Positions 39,167 through 50,638 of a DNA stretch of 53,337 nucleotides are shown here, one piece after another. The notes beneath the pieces were generated by a model. The model worked only from the letters and a program-made list of their open reading frames with translations. It made no database searches and was not told where the DNA came from. The DNA comes from Cryptosporidium bovis (taxonomy: Eukaryota > Apicomplexa > Conoidasida > Eucoccidiorida > Cryptosporidiidae). The position numbers and the translations under genes were made by a program. The DNA lies in the NCBI GenBank assembly GCA_009768925.2, contig VHIT02000022.1:1-53337 (forward strand). Reading direction: 5' to 3'. Every line of letters starts with the position of its first letter. Within the stretch, counting starts at the first letter, position 1.

Positions 39167-42100
39167 TTAGATGTATATATGGTCATTCATTGTAACAATT
39201 TTGAGTTTTAAAATGGATGATAACTCTCTTAAATATTTATTTGGATCATTATTTGAGGCAATTGCTAACGTTTTTAATACTATATTTTTAGTATTTGTTC
39301 TAAATACAGACGGAAACTTAAATATTTGCGAGATTATTAGTAAAGATATAAATCTAACTAATGAATTGGGATGGTTTTCGATAATATTTAACACGAATAT
39401 TGAATAAATTCTTAAATTTTCAAATATGAAATCCAATTTGTGTTTTCCATTACCTTTATTTTCGTATATAATAAATTTGTTTTCCCTTGAATAGTGTATT
39501 ATTCTCATTAGAATTGACAGAGATTGTATATTGAAAATAAATAATTCTTTTCTATATGAAGTACAATTATTTTTTGGTATTTCTTTCATTTTTAATAGTT
39601 TAACTACCAAATTCGAGTCCATTTCCAAATTATTATCGGCCTCTTGTGTGACTTTTAAATTTACTCCATTATTATTTGGGGAGTTTTGAATCTTAGTTAA
39701 GTCAACGATATAATTAAATAAATGTGTATTTTCGCACCTAGTTGATTTATATGTTTTATAGTTGGTGCATTCAAACAATGACAAAAACAGAATGGAATTT
39801 ATCATACTTGATGAATAATCTTTTAGTATTGTTGATATATTTAAATTATTAATGCTTGAAATTAATGGAATTAGAAACAAGGTTCTGTTTCGATAGTTCA
39901 ACAAGCGATTTAAAAATACATTCTTATAGTGTTCGACAATTATGTTGTTAATATCGATAATTTTCTCTTGAGTTAACTTATTATTAAAATCAATAATTGG
40001 GTAGGAATTGTCTGTTAGTGGTATTACTGTTGGCCACATATTACATAATAACTCATTTTGAGAATTTTCACTATCTTCATTGTAATTGTTAGTACAATAG
40101 TAGTTATTGCTTGTTGCTTCATTGATATTAAAACTGCTAATATAGTACTCCAAGAGCTGGTATAAAAATTTGCCATTATTATGATTACTGTGAGTTGTTA
40201 GTATATTAGTAGTGAAGTTACTGACGTTTGAGAGTGTCACAAGTGGGATGAAATATAGCTCATCATTTGATCTTAAATTCTCGCCCGAGCTAAGTGAACT
40301 GTTGTTCTCAGTATTGTTGGACTCGAAAATATATCTTGAATTTCCAAATAATAGGGAAATATTATCAAAATTCTGATTTTTAAGCAAGTTCATGTCACTT
40401 CCTATAATGTATAATAGTTTAATGGAATCAAATAACTCTAAATCCAAATAGTCATTGTTTATTTCTTCAGGGCTTGATTGATTATCGTTCTTTTTGCAAT
40501 CATCACTACATTTCTCAATTGTCATCTTATGCAAAGAGTCCTTTATCTCCTGGTATATTATCTCGAAATTTTTTGTCTGACTGAATAGATAATATCTAGA
40601 TATTTTGCCGATGATAACATTGTTTTTCTGATCCAGTTTGCTCAATATGGAATTTTTAACAGTAACTATATCTTTCTCCATTAATAGTGAATTTAATATG
40701 AATTTTTCTATTTCGTCATTAATTAATTTGTTTAATTTATCATCTTTATCGTATGGTTGATGTTCATTTACCCATTCAATGCAGTAGTCAATAATAGTTC
40801 CAATATTGTTTATATTAAATTTGATATCAAAAATCAATAGTTTATTCATAAATTCATTAATATATACTAAAATAAACAGTTTGTTTTCTATTTCGAGAAT
40901 TTTATCTGAAATAATATCAAACAACTGATTTATTAATATGGAATCGCCTTTAGGTCCAGAAACTTGGATGTTAAATAATTTAATTGTAAGTATAGCCATA
41001 TTTTTGAATATATTATAGTACATGTTTTTGTTATTGAAAAAAAATATGTTAAAGTTGTCTGTTTGGAAGCATAGACCTGTTAGATGAGTAATTGTATAAA
41101 CCCAGTCTTCCAATTTAAAATTTAAGTGTTTGTTTAAATCAACATATTTCCATTTATTTGAACTTAAAATGTCAATGGTATTCGCTAACTTTTTATTTAA
41201 ATAAGTAAAGTCAATGAATTCAACACTCTTATTTATTAGTTCAACAATATTACTTTTAATATTCTCAATAAAACAGGATATTAGGTCGTCCATAACGTGA
41301 TTCTCTGACGTTATTGTATAAAGTGCATATTCTAGTATGTAAACATTGCCATAGTTGTTTAAGTCTTCATTATTGTAATAGCTCAACCAATAATTTTTGG
41401 CTTCATCATTCTTAAATACCAAAAAGAAAGAAGTCAAGCCCAGTAAATAATTTTTGTCATTTTCATTTAGGCTACAATATTCATTCCAAACATTTTTAAT
41501 TATGTCGAATAGTTTTTTCGGGAAATTACTCAAGAATCCTAGTTCAAAGTTATAAATGGTGTAAATACAAATTTCTGCCAAAGAAAAATAGCTCTCATAT
41601 GGATTTGGTTTTGTATTCGCCTTCTTTGTGGATTCATATTTCTTGATATAGTTGTTTATGTTGTTTTCAGTGGACTCCAAGAAACCCTTAACCCTTTTAT
41701 TATATTCATCTAAATTAATCACAACATTCATAACACTATTAGTATCGTTTTCGACAGAAACTTTAGTGAGATAATCACTTTCTAAGGGAGAGCACTGTTT
41801 TACATTGCTATTAATTATATAAATAGTTATCAATAACTTAAGGTTTAGGTTGATTCTCTCAATGTCTTTATGATCATAAGTAATATCTTTAAGCAAAAAA
41901 TGATCCTTAATATTGTCAATAATTGCTTTATTTCCTGTTAAAACAAAAACTTCAAGAATATTAAATGAAAATTTGTCCAGTTGATTGCTAGAATTTAATT
42001 TGTTAAGGATATTCGGAATGACAAACTTGTTGATTGAACTTATAACTACACTTTGTCCATATTTATATCCCAATTCAAGATTTGTGAATATTGAAAATAT

Positions 42101-43690
42101 TATGATTAAAAGTTTATATATTTTATCTGTGGAAATAAGTGTGTTTTTGAGTAACTCGTTCAGTAAAAGAAATACACTTGGAATATATTTATTAATAATT
42201 ACAGGGTCTATTTCATATTTGATCATTCCAAAAATGGAAATAATATCCTCAAATATTTCCTCATCCATTTTATTCATATTTATAGGTTTATTACTTGCCT
42301 CTTTATTAACGTAGTTTTTACTCAAAATATTGTCGTTTATTTGCCCATATTCATTAATTACATTTGTGCTTTCGTCCACAAATTCAATATCTTCTAAAAG
42401 TCCTTGTGTATCTACATACTCAGCAATAGACTGAATGAGTGTGTCTTGAATAATATTTGAACAAGTAATTACTGAAAAGTAAGCATTTTTGAGGTCTTTT
42501 TTTGGTATTCTACCCTTTTGGTTCTTATTGTTTATATTAGGTGAGTTGAATTGAAGAGGAAAATAAGCAAATAATGTTTCTGAAATAAGATTAGAAAGTA
42601 TTTCACCATTGTTTTTTAATGATTGATCTTCTTCAGAATCTTCAAGGGAATTATCAAATTTATTCTTGAAATTTATGTTATTCTCAAGCAGTGATTGGTA
42701 TTTATCCATCAAATTTCTCTCTTCTTCTTTTTCCAGCTTAGGTATTCTCCCATGATATATTTGGTAATAACCATACTCGATTTTAACTTCAGAATTAGAT
42801 AATCCTGCGCTATTTTTATCATATAAAGTGATTATGTTATGAAATTTCTTAATCATTAGTTCCATCAACGGAAAAGCCTTAATAAGTACTCTTGGATCTT
42901 TTTCGTTCTCTAAATGTTGAATTAAGATTGGAACTATTCCAGGACCAAGTCTAGATAACTCGTCATCATAGGTGGCATCTTTTAGAATAAGGAGTAGAAA
43001 GTCAATAATAATTATTCTTGAACTGTATACTAACTGTCTCGTTGTTACTTTGTACAATATTTGCGTAATAAGATAAAAAGAAAGATTCATTTTATATAAA
43101 TCTTCATCATTTTTTGCATCCTCAATACAAAAAGTATTGTTAAATTTATGATAAGAGCAAATTTCAAAGTAGCTTTTTAAGTACCTTCTGCTTTCATCAG
43201 AACCATGATTTTCGCCTAATATTTCAATCTTACCAAAATCTGTGTTAATATTACCAATATTTTCGTCTTTTACTTCTATTACTGGATTGAAAAAATACTC
43301 TTCAAATATATTTTCATCATCTCTTATATCTATTTTTACGCTCTTTATTACATCCGGACTCTGAGTTTCAAATATGCATCTTATTATACTTATGACTGAG
43401 TCTATACATGCCCAATCATAAATGTAATTGAGTACAAAACACGATATTAATTTTATATGAGTGCTTGTAAAATTATCATTTGGTAAATAGCTCCAAAGTA
43501 GTTCACCAATTATTTCAATACCTCTCTTCTTTTGATCAACTATTGGAGAAACAAGTTCTGATTCTAATGAAAAAATAATGTCGTTTATGCCTATTGTTTT
43601 GTCATTCAAGAGTTTACAAATACCTTTTATATCTTCTTTATTTAATTCCTTACTATTTATGCATTTTGATAGTAGTAATTCAAAGCCCAT
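39167..43690 (-). CDS. MMS19: MMS19-like cytosolic Fe-S assembly HEAT protein, 1507 aa
   Basis: Single exon. MMS19 is the adaptor of the cytosolic iron-sulfur targeting complex, loading clusters onto DNA and RNA enzymes. The protein is helical throughout. The N-terminus fits the MMS19 pattern: SLESELVSPIVDQKKRGIEIIGELLWSYLP at about 42-71, followed by DWACIDSVISIIRCIFE, then the LLPLL/ENEKDPRVLIKAFPLMELMI segment, which matches the VDGEKDPRNLL motif. The C-terminal HEAT end is VRFISLLIISQIFKFP and NKYLRELSSILKLKI. It is about 480 residues longer than human MMS19 because of Asn-rich inserts. The family call is by pattern match and overall layout; a search would settle it. Confidence 0.68.
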   Translation of the reverse strand: MGFELLLSKCINSKELNKEDIKGICKLLNDKTIGINDIIFSLESELVSPIVDQKKRGIEIIGELLWSYLPNDNFTSTHIKLISCFVLNYIYDWACIDSVISIIRCIFETQSPDVIKSVKIDIRDDENIFEEYFFNPVIEVKDENIGNINTDFGKIEILGENHGSDESRRYLKSYFEICSYHKFNNTFCIEDAKNDEDLYKMNLSFYLITQILYKVTTRQLVYSSRIIIIDFLLLILKDATYDDELSRLGPGIVPILIQHLENEKDPRVLIKAFPLMELMIKKFHNIITLYDKNSAGLSNSEVKIEYGYYQIYHGRIPKLEKEEERNLMDKYQSLLENNINFKNKFDNSLEDSEEDQSLKNNGEILSNLISETLFAYFPLQFNSPNINNKNQKGRIPKKDLKNAYFSVITCSNIIQDTLIQSIAEYVDTQGLLEDIEFVDESTNVINEYGQINDNILSKNYVNKEASNKPINMNKMDEEIFEDIISIFGMIKYEIDPVIINKYIPSVFLLLNELLKNTLISTDKIYKLLIIIFSIFTNLELGYKYGQSVVISSINKFVIPNILNKLNSSNQLDKFSFNILEVFVLTGNKAIIDNIKDHFLLKDITYDHKDIERINLNLKLLITIYIINSNVKQCSPLESDYLTKVSVENDTNSVMNVVINLDEYNKRVKGFLESTENNINNYIKKYESTKKANTKPNPYESYFSLAEICIYTIYNFELGFLSNFPKKLFDIIKNVWNEYCSLNENDKNYLLGLTSFFLVFKNDEAKNYWLSYYNNEDLNNYGNVYILEYALYTITSENHVMDDLISCFIENIKSNIVELINKSVEFIDFTYLNKKLANTIDILSSNKWKYVDLNKHLNFKLEDWVYTITHLTGLCFQTDNFNIFFFNNKNMYYNIFKNMAILTIKLFNIQVSGPKGDSILINQLFDIISDKILEIENKLFILVYINEFMNKLLIFDIKFNINNIGTIIDYCIEWVNEHQPYDKDDKLNKLINDEIEKFILNSLLMEKDIVTVKNSILSKLDQKNNVIIGKISRYYLFSQTKNFEIIYQEIKDSLHKMTIEKCSDDCKKNDNQSSPEEINNDYLDLELFDSIKLLYIIGSDMNLLKNQNFDNISLLFGNSRYIFESNNTENNSSLSSGENLRSNDELYFIPLVTLSNVSNFTTNILTTHSNHNNGKFLYQLLEYYISSFNINEATSNNYYCTNNYNEDSENSQNELLCNMWPTVIPLTDNSYPIIDFNNKLTQEKIIDINNIIVEHYKNVFLNRLLNYRNRTLFLIPLISSINNLNISTILKDYSSSMINSILFLSLFECTNYKTYKSTRCENTHLFNYIVDLTKIQNSPNNNGVNLKVTQEADNNLEMDSNLVVKLLKMKEIPKNNCTSYRKELFIFNIQSLSILMRIIHYSRENKFIIYENKGNGKHKLDFIFENLRIYSIFVLNIIENHPNSLVRFISLLIISQIFKFPSVFRTNTKNIVLKTLAIASNNDPNKYLRELSSILKLKIVTMNDHIYI

Positions 43691-44191
43691 TGTTCAATTC
43701 AAAAAATTGATAATGATCAATATAATTTGATGGACTGTATTTGGTGTCAAAATACAGTCAGGCCCTTGACTATTTGTTTATAAAGGCAGATAGACAAAAA
43801 AGCGTCAAGGTAACGTATAAAACGGTGATATCAATTAAATAAAATTTTCTTGGTCTAAAATAAATTTATAATAAAAAATAACATTAATGAGTAAACATTA
43901 TTTTTTTTGTTTGGAATTGAAAATAATTATCCCAGTCAATTTTTTTTGGCTCCATTTGAAAAAATTACACAATTTTGAGGAAAAAGGCCGAGAATTGTTT
44001 TAATTGCAGTTTATATATTTAACAAACAAAAAGCACAAATAAAGATAAAACAAAACAAAATATATATATATATTTTTATTGCCTTTTGTATATGCACTAG
44101 TGTTAATGATGAATTTTTAACTGGAACCCAAAATTGAGAGTTTGTATGTAATATAATTTGACACAAAAATAGGAAATACACATTTTTGAAG
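43691..44191. other. Divergent promoter region MMS19/VPS8
   Basis: AT-rich with an ATATATATATAT run near 44061. No gene, and no E2F-like site seen. Confidence 0.5.
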
Positions 44192-47100
44192 ATGTCAGTT
44201 GAAGAGTTTTATAATGATCTAATTTCTAATGATTCCGCTAACACATCGATACTTTTAGATATTAATTCTGATAATAATTTATCTGTTATGCAAAGTACAG
44301 GATCTACAAACAACAGAAATAATAAAGTTGACATACCGGACGCTATTCACTCTAATTACAACGAAGATAATTTATTAATGATTTCATCTCCTTCATTGCC
44401 ATCTTCTTCCTTATCAGATTCGTCTTCATCGCCGTTATCTGGTTCATCATACTTATACTCACCTTCTCCATTATCTAGGAACTCTGTTTCATCTTTTCCA
44501 TTGTCATTATCCCCATCTTCAAGCTCATTTTCATGTGCATCTCTTCAAGATTTATCCTTAAGCAATTCAGAGTCATTTTCTTTTTCAGGACAAATATTTG
44601 CATCAAAATCAGAAATAGATGAGACTGAGAACAACAATGTCAGCGTGTTTGAGTATATAATAGAAAGATCATTAAGCGTATTTATGAACAGTGGAAAAAT
44701 AATAAGGCAAAATAAGGCTTTGGCAATAAAGGATGAAATTGACATTAATAACTACATGCTGTTTGAGGCCTATTTACATAAGGAAGATGAAATATCGAAA
44801 GTAAAGTACTTTTCTCAAAAGGGCATATTTAAAACTCTACTGAATTGTCACAGAAAAACAGCCAAGAGTGTGAACAAAGAATGCGATAACTTTGCAATAA
44901 GTGGAAACAGTAAAGTATTTGAAAGAGAAGTCATTGAATTAAATAGTATAAGTGGCTTTAATAACAATAATAGCATTAAGGATATTTCAGATTTGTCTTG
45001 TACGAAGTATGGCTCTCCTTCAGCTATTGCTCATGATAATAATGGTTTGTTATTTATAGGTACGATAAGAGGTTATATAGTGGCCATGTTAGATGTTAGT
45101 AAAGATAAATGTTTACTTTTGTTTGATCCAAGCGAGGATTTAGTATCTAAAATATCATCTATATCAGTAACAAAAACGGAAAACAAAGACTATGTATATT
45201 TGTCAGTAACTAGAGTGGATGGGAGTATTTTTATATGGAAGATAAATTCACAGTTAGTTATAAAGTATTTAAGAGGAAACGAAGATAGTGAGGATATTGT
45301 CTTCAAAGAAAGTATTTTTTTAATAAATAAATCAATAAGGTACATAAAACAGGGGATTTTAAATCACGATTTTATTGATATCAGAAATCAAAGTTTATCT
45401 AAATTGGCACTATTTGTATCTGATTTACAAGGTAACTTGTTTGTTCTATTGCTTGAACAGAAAAATAGTGGCAATACTGAATCAATTATTAATGATAATT
45501 CATGGGTTATTGCGGACAATATATTTTTGTATCATTCCACTGAAGAATTAATACATGAATTTAAACCCTTTCCAACTCCTCCATTAATTAAGAACAGTGC
45601 TAGCAAAATGATAAATAACAGCGTAAACAAGAGGGATGTAATTCCAATGGATTATTATCAGTTATATTTAATTAGCAGTAAAAGAAAGTTTTCAATAATA
45701 AGCATGTTACCACATCCTGCTTTATGCAAGGTAGTGGACGTTTATGAGGATTTAAAATCGAAAAATATACCAATTGGTATTGGAGAGTATGACAATATAA
45801 CATGTTTACATTCAAATTGGCTCAGACCAAGTGTTGTATTCAAAGATATAAATTCAGCTGGGACAAGTGATTCAGTGAAACATCCGATTAAAATACTAAT
45901 ATCGATAGATAGGTATCTTTGCATATACGAAATAGAATCCTTTAGTGAATATAAAGATTCGGACGAAATAGATATAGAAATCAATTTAACAACAGTTTTA
46001 GAGCTATTCGACACAATAAACGGAATTAAAGTAATTAGTGATAACTTAATTTCGCTTTTAATTGGTTTGAATGGAGTTTACATCTACCAACTAATGGAAA
46101 ACACTGAATCAGAAGGGCTTAACATAACAATCAAGGTTAATGATACCTTTTCGGACTTTAACATAGTTAAGTCATTTAGAGGAGTTGATAATATAGACTC
46201 AAATAGCCTTGTAACAGTTAAAGAAAATGTGAATGAAAGTAATAATAGCATTTTAGTGAATAAAAATATAACTAAAAATAAATTAAGTGAATTTTATCCA
46301 GTTATTTCAAATGTCTACCGGGAGAAAGAGGATATAATTCTAGTCTGTATCTACAAGTATGGCCAAAAAAATAAGAAATTGCTTGTTGTTTCACAAAATA
46401 TAGTAAATGATTTTAATGAAACCATTCAATTGTTTAACTATTCATTGATTACCTGCACAAGCATAAATAATAACTGTGGGAATAAAGCGAATAAAGTTAT
46501 TTTACTGCTGAATGATAAAGTAATAACGTTTACAATGCTATTCAAGTCTTGGATGACGTATTTAGAGAGCGAGTATAATAAAATTATAGAACAGCTAAAA
46601 CAAGGAGATACGAATGTGTTGTCCTGGGTGAAACATTCTTCAATTTTCATTGCATTGTTTGAGAATAGGTTGCCTCCATTATTGACATGGAAAAGTCTTA
46701 GTAGAGAAATGATTTTGGTAATTATAAGGAATATTTTTAATTCTCTATTGAATAACGTAGTAGTTAATCATTTAAAAAGTATACAGATTGAAGATAAAAG
46801 AAAGTTTGTTTTAGTTAGTAATTACATAAGGAAGATAATTGGTTTAATAGTTGATTCCAGTTCAAGACTGCTTCTGTGGGAATATCTGTTTTCCGAAATA
46901 ATACCAATAGTAAAAACACATGGGGATGTAAGTATATTAATTGAAGATTCAGAAAAGGAATTTAATATGACTTTATTTGATTATTACATAAAATTAATTG
47001 TATTTAAATTTGTTTCCGGTGAAATAGAGTGGAGATATATTAATCATGACATTATTTCAGTTATCATAGATTGGTACGGTGCCGTTATTTCAATATGTGA

Positions 47101-50100
47101 TAGAGAAGGTAAACTAAATGATAAACAAGCTCTGCTTTCAGAGGTTGAGTATTTAATGATTAAAACTTTGAAATATGGAGTTGTTAATGTAAATGACGAA
47201 AGCAATACTTGTAATTCTTTTAATTGTCATACAAACGGAAACGATAATAATAATAATAATAATCCATGGTTAAAGTTCGTCCCAATATTTAAAAATAATA
47301 ATTTGTGGACAAGTTATATTACTTTGTATTTATACAATGGAAGGGAACTGTTGCCTTTATTCAAGAGAATTATTTTATTCCTGTTGAATGATTATTATTT
47401 GGTTGAACTAAATGGTGAAAATGGACAAAGATTTAACATTATAGACTACCAATATAAAATTGAAAGTGATTCAACAATACAGAAGTTTTACCACTTTATT
47501 TTTTCGTTCTTATTTAAAAGTAAATATCCTTTTAACGAGTACGTACGTAACTATGAAAATAGCAATGATATGAATTTTGAATTGGACTACAATACTCATG
47601 ACTTGATTAAATTAATGACCTCAAATGTTTCAAATAAAAGTATAACAGGTGTTAATTCCATAAGCTATATTGATGTTTTAATATTAACATCAATTAGGAT
47701 TTATGTGAACATTATTCTGGAATTAAACAATAGAAAAAATAAGTTATTACTTGTTCATAATGAAAATGATGAGGAAAAAATAGACAAGTTAATAGTTTGT
47801 TATGAGAAACTATCACTTATAATGCAAGAAAGGTTGGAAGTATTTGTATTCTTTAATATTAAAAATCATAATAATATTAACAATGGCTTTATATTAACTG
47901 AAATAAGAGAAGATTTTGATCAAGATATTGATTTTAAAAACAGTATTTTAGAAATGTTATTGAGCAAAGAATATTCAAAAATGAGTTTAGACGTTTATTA
48001 CATGGCAGGTCATTATATTATGTCTATATTAAACAACTTGGATAAATACAATGTTAATGATGAAAATAGCTTCATTCCAATTATAAAATGCATATTTACT
48101 TTAATACGTAAATTAAATTTTGGAATTTGTGAATCAAAGGAGATGCTATTTAATTTAGTCAATAATATAGAGTACTATTTGATAATGGCCATAATTAGAA
48201 ATAACAAAAACAATCAGGGAATAAATTTTTTGGTGTTAATAAACAATAATATTGATTTCCTAGATAACGAGTCTTATTATGATGACTTATCCAATACAAA
48301 TAAGGTTGACATTGTTAATAATGACACGAGTAATCCAGTAAATAATATAGAAGTTAGTGATTTGGAGGCTAATCAAAGAATATCTCTAATATTAAAAAAA
48401 TATTATTTCTATAACTTGTCTTTATATTTATCAATACAGGTTTTTGATTTGGAGAATATATTGGATATATTTTCAAAGGAAAAATATATTAATAACAATA
48501 TATTGAAAGAATTATATATAATTGATGATAATAACAATAATTTACTATTCTCCTTTAACTATATTATGAGTACTATTGAAAAAGGGATTAAATTTAATGT
48601 TTTTGATTACAATCACGTTCTCAGCTTAATAACAAAATATGCTGATTTATTAAGTAAAATTGATTCACTGAATACAATTGATTTAATAATAAATATACTG
48701 GAAAAGTGCATGACCACGTTTAAAGTTAATAATGAAGTGCCTAATGATATTGAAGTTTCATGTTTGAATTCTCCCTTAAGTAATGAGGATAATCAATGTA
48801 TAGACTATTATAATCGTATTCTCAGGAATGAGTTAGATGGTAAATTATACAGGCTATTACTTGATTCATTGTTATTTAATGGAGGGAATATATATAAAAA
48901 GGGAAGCAATTATTCAAAATGGAACAGTTTTATAAACAATTTGTTGTCTGATTACTTAGAGATGATCATTAGTGAAGTTAAGTTGTCTTTAAACAATATA
49001 AATAATCACAAGGATGTAACTGAAAACAAGATATTGATGCTGCTGGATCATTGGTATAAAAACTCTATTTTTTTCGATGAATTGATTAATGTCCCTCTAG
49101 ATAAATTCTTTAACTTACTTAAAAAAAACGATTTACCTTTGGGAATGATTTATATAAATCACATATTTATGATAAATCCAACATTGTGTAAAACTGTTGG
49201 TGAAATAGGTGGATACAGTTCAATAGTTAATACCTGTATTTACAGATTTGAAGAATACTTGAACAGTTTGAGCAGTATTTTAAACAGTAATAAATATAAC
49301 AAAGAGACATTTAACGTTAATATAAAAGGATCAAACGACGGTAATTCAATAATCATTATATTAAATGACTGTGAAATGGCTGAAAAAACGCAGATACACA
49401 ATATTTTGGATAACATATTGGAATTATCTAGTTTTTTATATATTTATTGTTTTTCAAACAATGATAGTCAAACAAATAATATGGATTTTTTAGGTTTGTA
49501 CGCTGCTTTAATTAAATCTTTATTTTATAATATGGACAAATACATTATTGAATATTTTAACAATAATGGTAACAACATTAATATAGAAAAAAGTGAATCT
49601 TCAATTGTAAATGTAATAGGTGAATTGATTAAAACTGCAAACCTTAGTAGCAACGGTAACTTTCATTTGGCAAGCAGTCATTTGAATGCTAAACATATTA
49701 GCTTAATTAAGAGTTCGTCTTGTGGAAATTTAACTTTAAATGGTACCCAAATGATGATTGTGTTATATTATATACTAGCATTTCACATTCTTGGAAATGA
49801 ACATTATCAGTATATACTTCAGGGATATGTAAACAAATACGCAAACATCTCATGCATTATTTTCAACGGAAAACTAAACCAAATATTTTCAAACCAAATA
49901 ACAAATTATTATAATTTCATTAAACCAATATTATTACTTATTATTAAAGATGCAAATAAAATACCATGCAGATTTTGGCGCCACCTTGCCCTTAATATGA
50001 TAAATACGAGACTATTTATAAATAAGTGTAATGATCAATTAACACAGTTGTTTCAGAATGACCTTGTATTCCTATTCAATTCTTTGATAGATTCATCAAA

Positions 50101-50638
50101 AAAGGCAGTAAATATCGATTTGATCCGAGAAGGTGGTACAGAAAACAACCACTTAGATGACTATAACTCTGATGTTTGTTATATTTGTAAGCAATGGCTA
50201 TACAATACTGATGATTTAAATAATTATTCTCGTGGAGTTGGAGACATTTACACCGATGAAAGTTCCAATAAAGCAAAAGCGGACAACAAAAATTCGCTTT
50301 ATTTTAATCTCAAAGTTGTTTCAGAAGGTACAAATAACTTTTACCTCTTTAATAATGATTACTATGGTAAGGCACACTACATTGAGAATATAGTTGAAGA
50401 TTTGTATGGGGTTGGTACTGAAAATAACTTTGAACTAGAAAAGCTACTCGTATTTAGCTGCGGAAATGTATTCCACAAAAAGTGTTACTACAAGGCTAAG
50501 CAGAAATTTGGTATTAGAAGCGGTGAAAATGATGTTGTATATAATAAAAGTGTTGAAAGTGATAGTTCTAACACAGATTGTAACGAAAAAATTAAACAAA
50601 ACATTCAGTGTTTACATCAGTATAGTGCTTCTTTTTAG
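44192..50638 (+). CDS. VPS8: VPS8-like CORVET tethering subunit, 2148 aa
   Basis: Single exon; first ATG at 44192. VPS8 tethers early endosomal vesicles through the CORVET complex. A Ser/Pro-rich run at about 67-120 precedes a beta-propeller (about 250-800) that starts YGSPSAIAHDNNGLLFIGTIRGYIVAMLD, matching the VPS8 GSPTxLAVS-LIAVGTSHGLVLVFD strand. A long alpha-solenoid follows. The C-terminus has a RING-like start Cys1996-x2-Cys1999 and CGNVFHKKC (Cys2090, His2095, Cys2098), but the last Cys pair of a full RING is not clear. Length is about 1.5 times the human form because of Asn-rich inserts. VPS41 or VPS18 are alternatives; the propeller start favours VPS8. Confidence 0.68.
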   Translation: MSVEEFYNDLISNDSANTSILLDINSDNNLSVMQSTGSTNNRNNKVDIPDAIHSNYNEDNLLMISSPSLPSSSLSDSSSSPLSGSSYLYSPSPLSRNSVSSFPLSLSPSSSSFSCASLQDLSLSNSESFSFSGQIFASKSEIDETENNNVSVFEYIIERSLSVFMNSGKIIRQNKALAIKDEIDINNYMLFEAYLHKEDEISKVKYFSQKGIFKTLLNCHRKTAKSVNKECDNFAISGNSKVFEREVIELNSISGFNNNNSIKDISDLSCTKYGSPSAIAHDNNGLLFIGTIRGYIVAMLDVSKDKCLLLFDPSEDLVSKISSISVTKTENKDYVYLSVTRVDGSIFIWKINSQLVIKYLRGNEDSEDIVFKESIFLINKSIRYIKQGILNHDFIDIRNQSLSKLALFVSDLQGNLFVLLLEQKNSGNTESIINDNSWVIADNIFLYHSTEELIHEFKPFPTPPLIKNSASKMINNSVNKRDVIPMDYYQLYLISSKRKFSIISMLPHPALCKVVDVYEDLKSKNIPIGIGEYDNITCLHSNWLRPSVVFKDINSAGTSDSVKHPIKILISIDRYLCIYEIESFSEYKDSDEIDIEINLTTVLELFDTINGIKVISDNLISLLIGLNGVYIYQLMENTESEGLNITIKVNDTFSDFNIVKSFRGVDNIDSNSLVTVKENVNESNNSILVNKNITKNKLSEFYPVISNVYREKEDIILVCIYKYGQKNKKLLVVSQNIVNDFNETIQLFNYSLITCTSINNNCGNKANKVILLLNDKVITFTMLFKSWMTYLESEYNKIIEQLKQGDTNVLSWVKHSSIFIALFENRLPPLLTWKSLSREMILVIIRNIFNSLLNNVVVNHLKSIQIEDKRKFVLVSNYIRKIIGLIVDSSSRLLLWEYLFSEIIPIVKTHGDVSILIEDSEKEFNMTLFDYYIKLIVFKFVSGEIEWRYINHDIISVIIDWYGAVISICDREGKLNDKQALLSEVEYLMIKTLKYGVVNVNDESNTCNSFNCHTNGNDNNNNNNPWLKFVPIFKNNNLWTSYITLYLYNGRELLPLFKRIILFLLNDYYLVELNGENGQRFNIIDYQYKIESDSTIQKFYHFIFSFLFKSKYPFNEYVRNYENSNDMNFELDYNTHDLIKLMTSNVSNKSITGVNSISYIDVLILTSIRIYVNIILELNNRKNKLLLVHNENDEEKIDKLIVCYEKLSLIMQERLEVFVFFNIKNHNNINNGFILTEIREDFDQDIDFKNSILEMLLSKEYSKMSLDVYYMAGHYIMSILNNLDKYNVNDENSFIPIIKCIFTLIRKLNFGICESKEMLFNLVNNIEYYLIMAIIRNNKNNQGINFLVLINNNIDFLDNESYYDDLSNTNKVDIVNNDTSNPVNNIEVSDLEANQRISLILKKYYFYNLSLYLSIQVFDLENILDIFSKEKYINNNILKELYIIDDNNNNLLFSFNYIMSTIEKGIKFNVFDYNHVLSLITKYADLLSKIDSLNTIDLIINILEKCMTTFKVNNEVPNDIEVSCLNSPLSNEDNQCIDYYNRILRNELDGKLYRLLLDSLLFNGGNIYKKGSNYSKWNSFINNLLSDYLEMIISEVKLSLNNINNHKDVTENKILMLLDHWYKNSIFFDELINVPLDKFFNLLKKNDLPLGMIYINHIFMINPTLCKTVGEIGGYSSIVNTCIYRFEEYLNSLSSILNSNKYNKETFNVNIKGSNDGNSIIIILNDCEMAEKTQIHNILDNILELSSFLYIYCFSNNDSQTNNMDFLGLYAALIKSLFYNMDKYIIEYFNNNGNNINIEKSESSIVNVIGELIKTANLSSNGNFHLASSHLNAKHISLIKSSSCGNLTLNGTQMMIVLYYILAFHILGNEHYQYILQGYVNKYANISCIIFNGKLNQIFSNQITNYYNFIKPILLLIIKDANKIPCRFWRHLALNMINTRLFINKCNDQLTQLFQNDLVFLFNSLIDSSKKAVNIDLIREGGTENNHLDDYNSDVCYICKQWLYNTDDLNNYSRGVGDIYTDESSNKAKADNKNSLYFNLKVVSEGTNNFYLFNNDYYGKAHYIENIVEDLYGVGTENNFELEKLLVFSCGNVFHKKCYYKAKQKFGIRSGENDVVYNKSVESDSSNTDCNEKIKQNIQCLHQYSASF

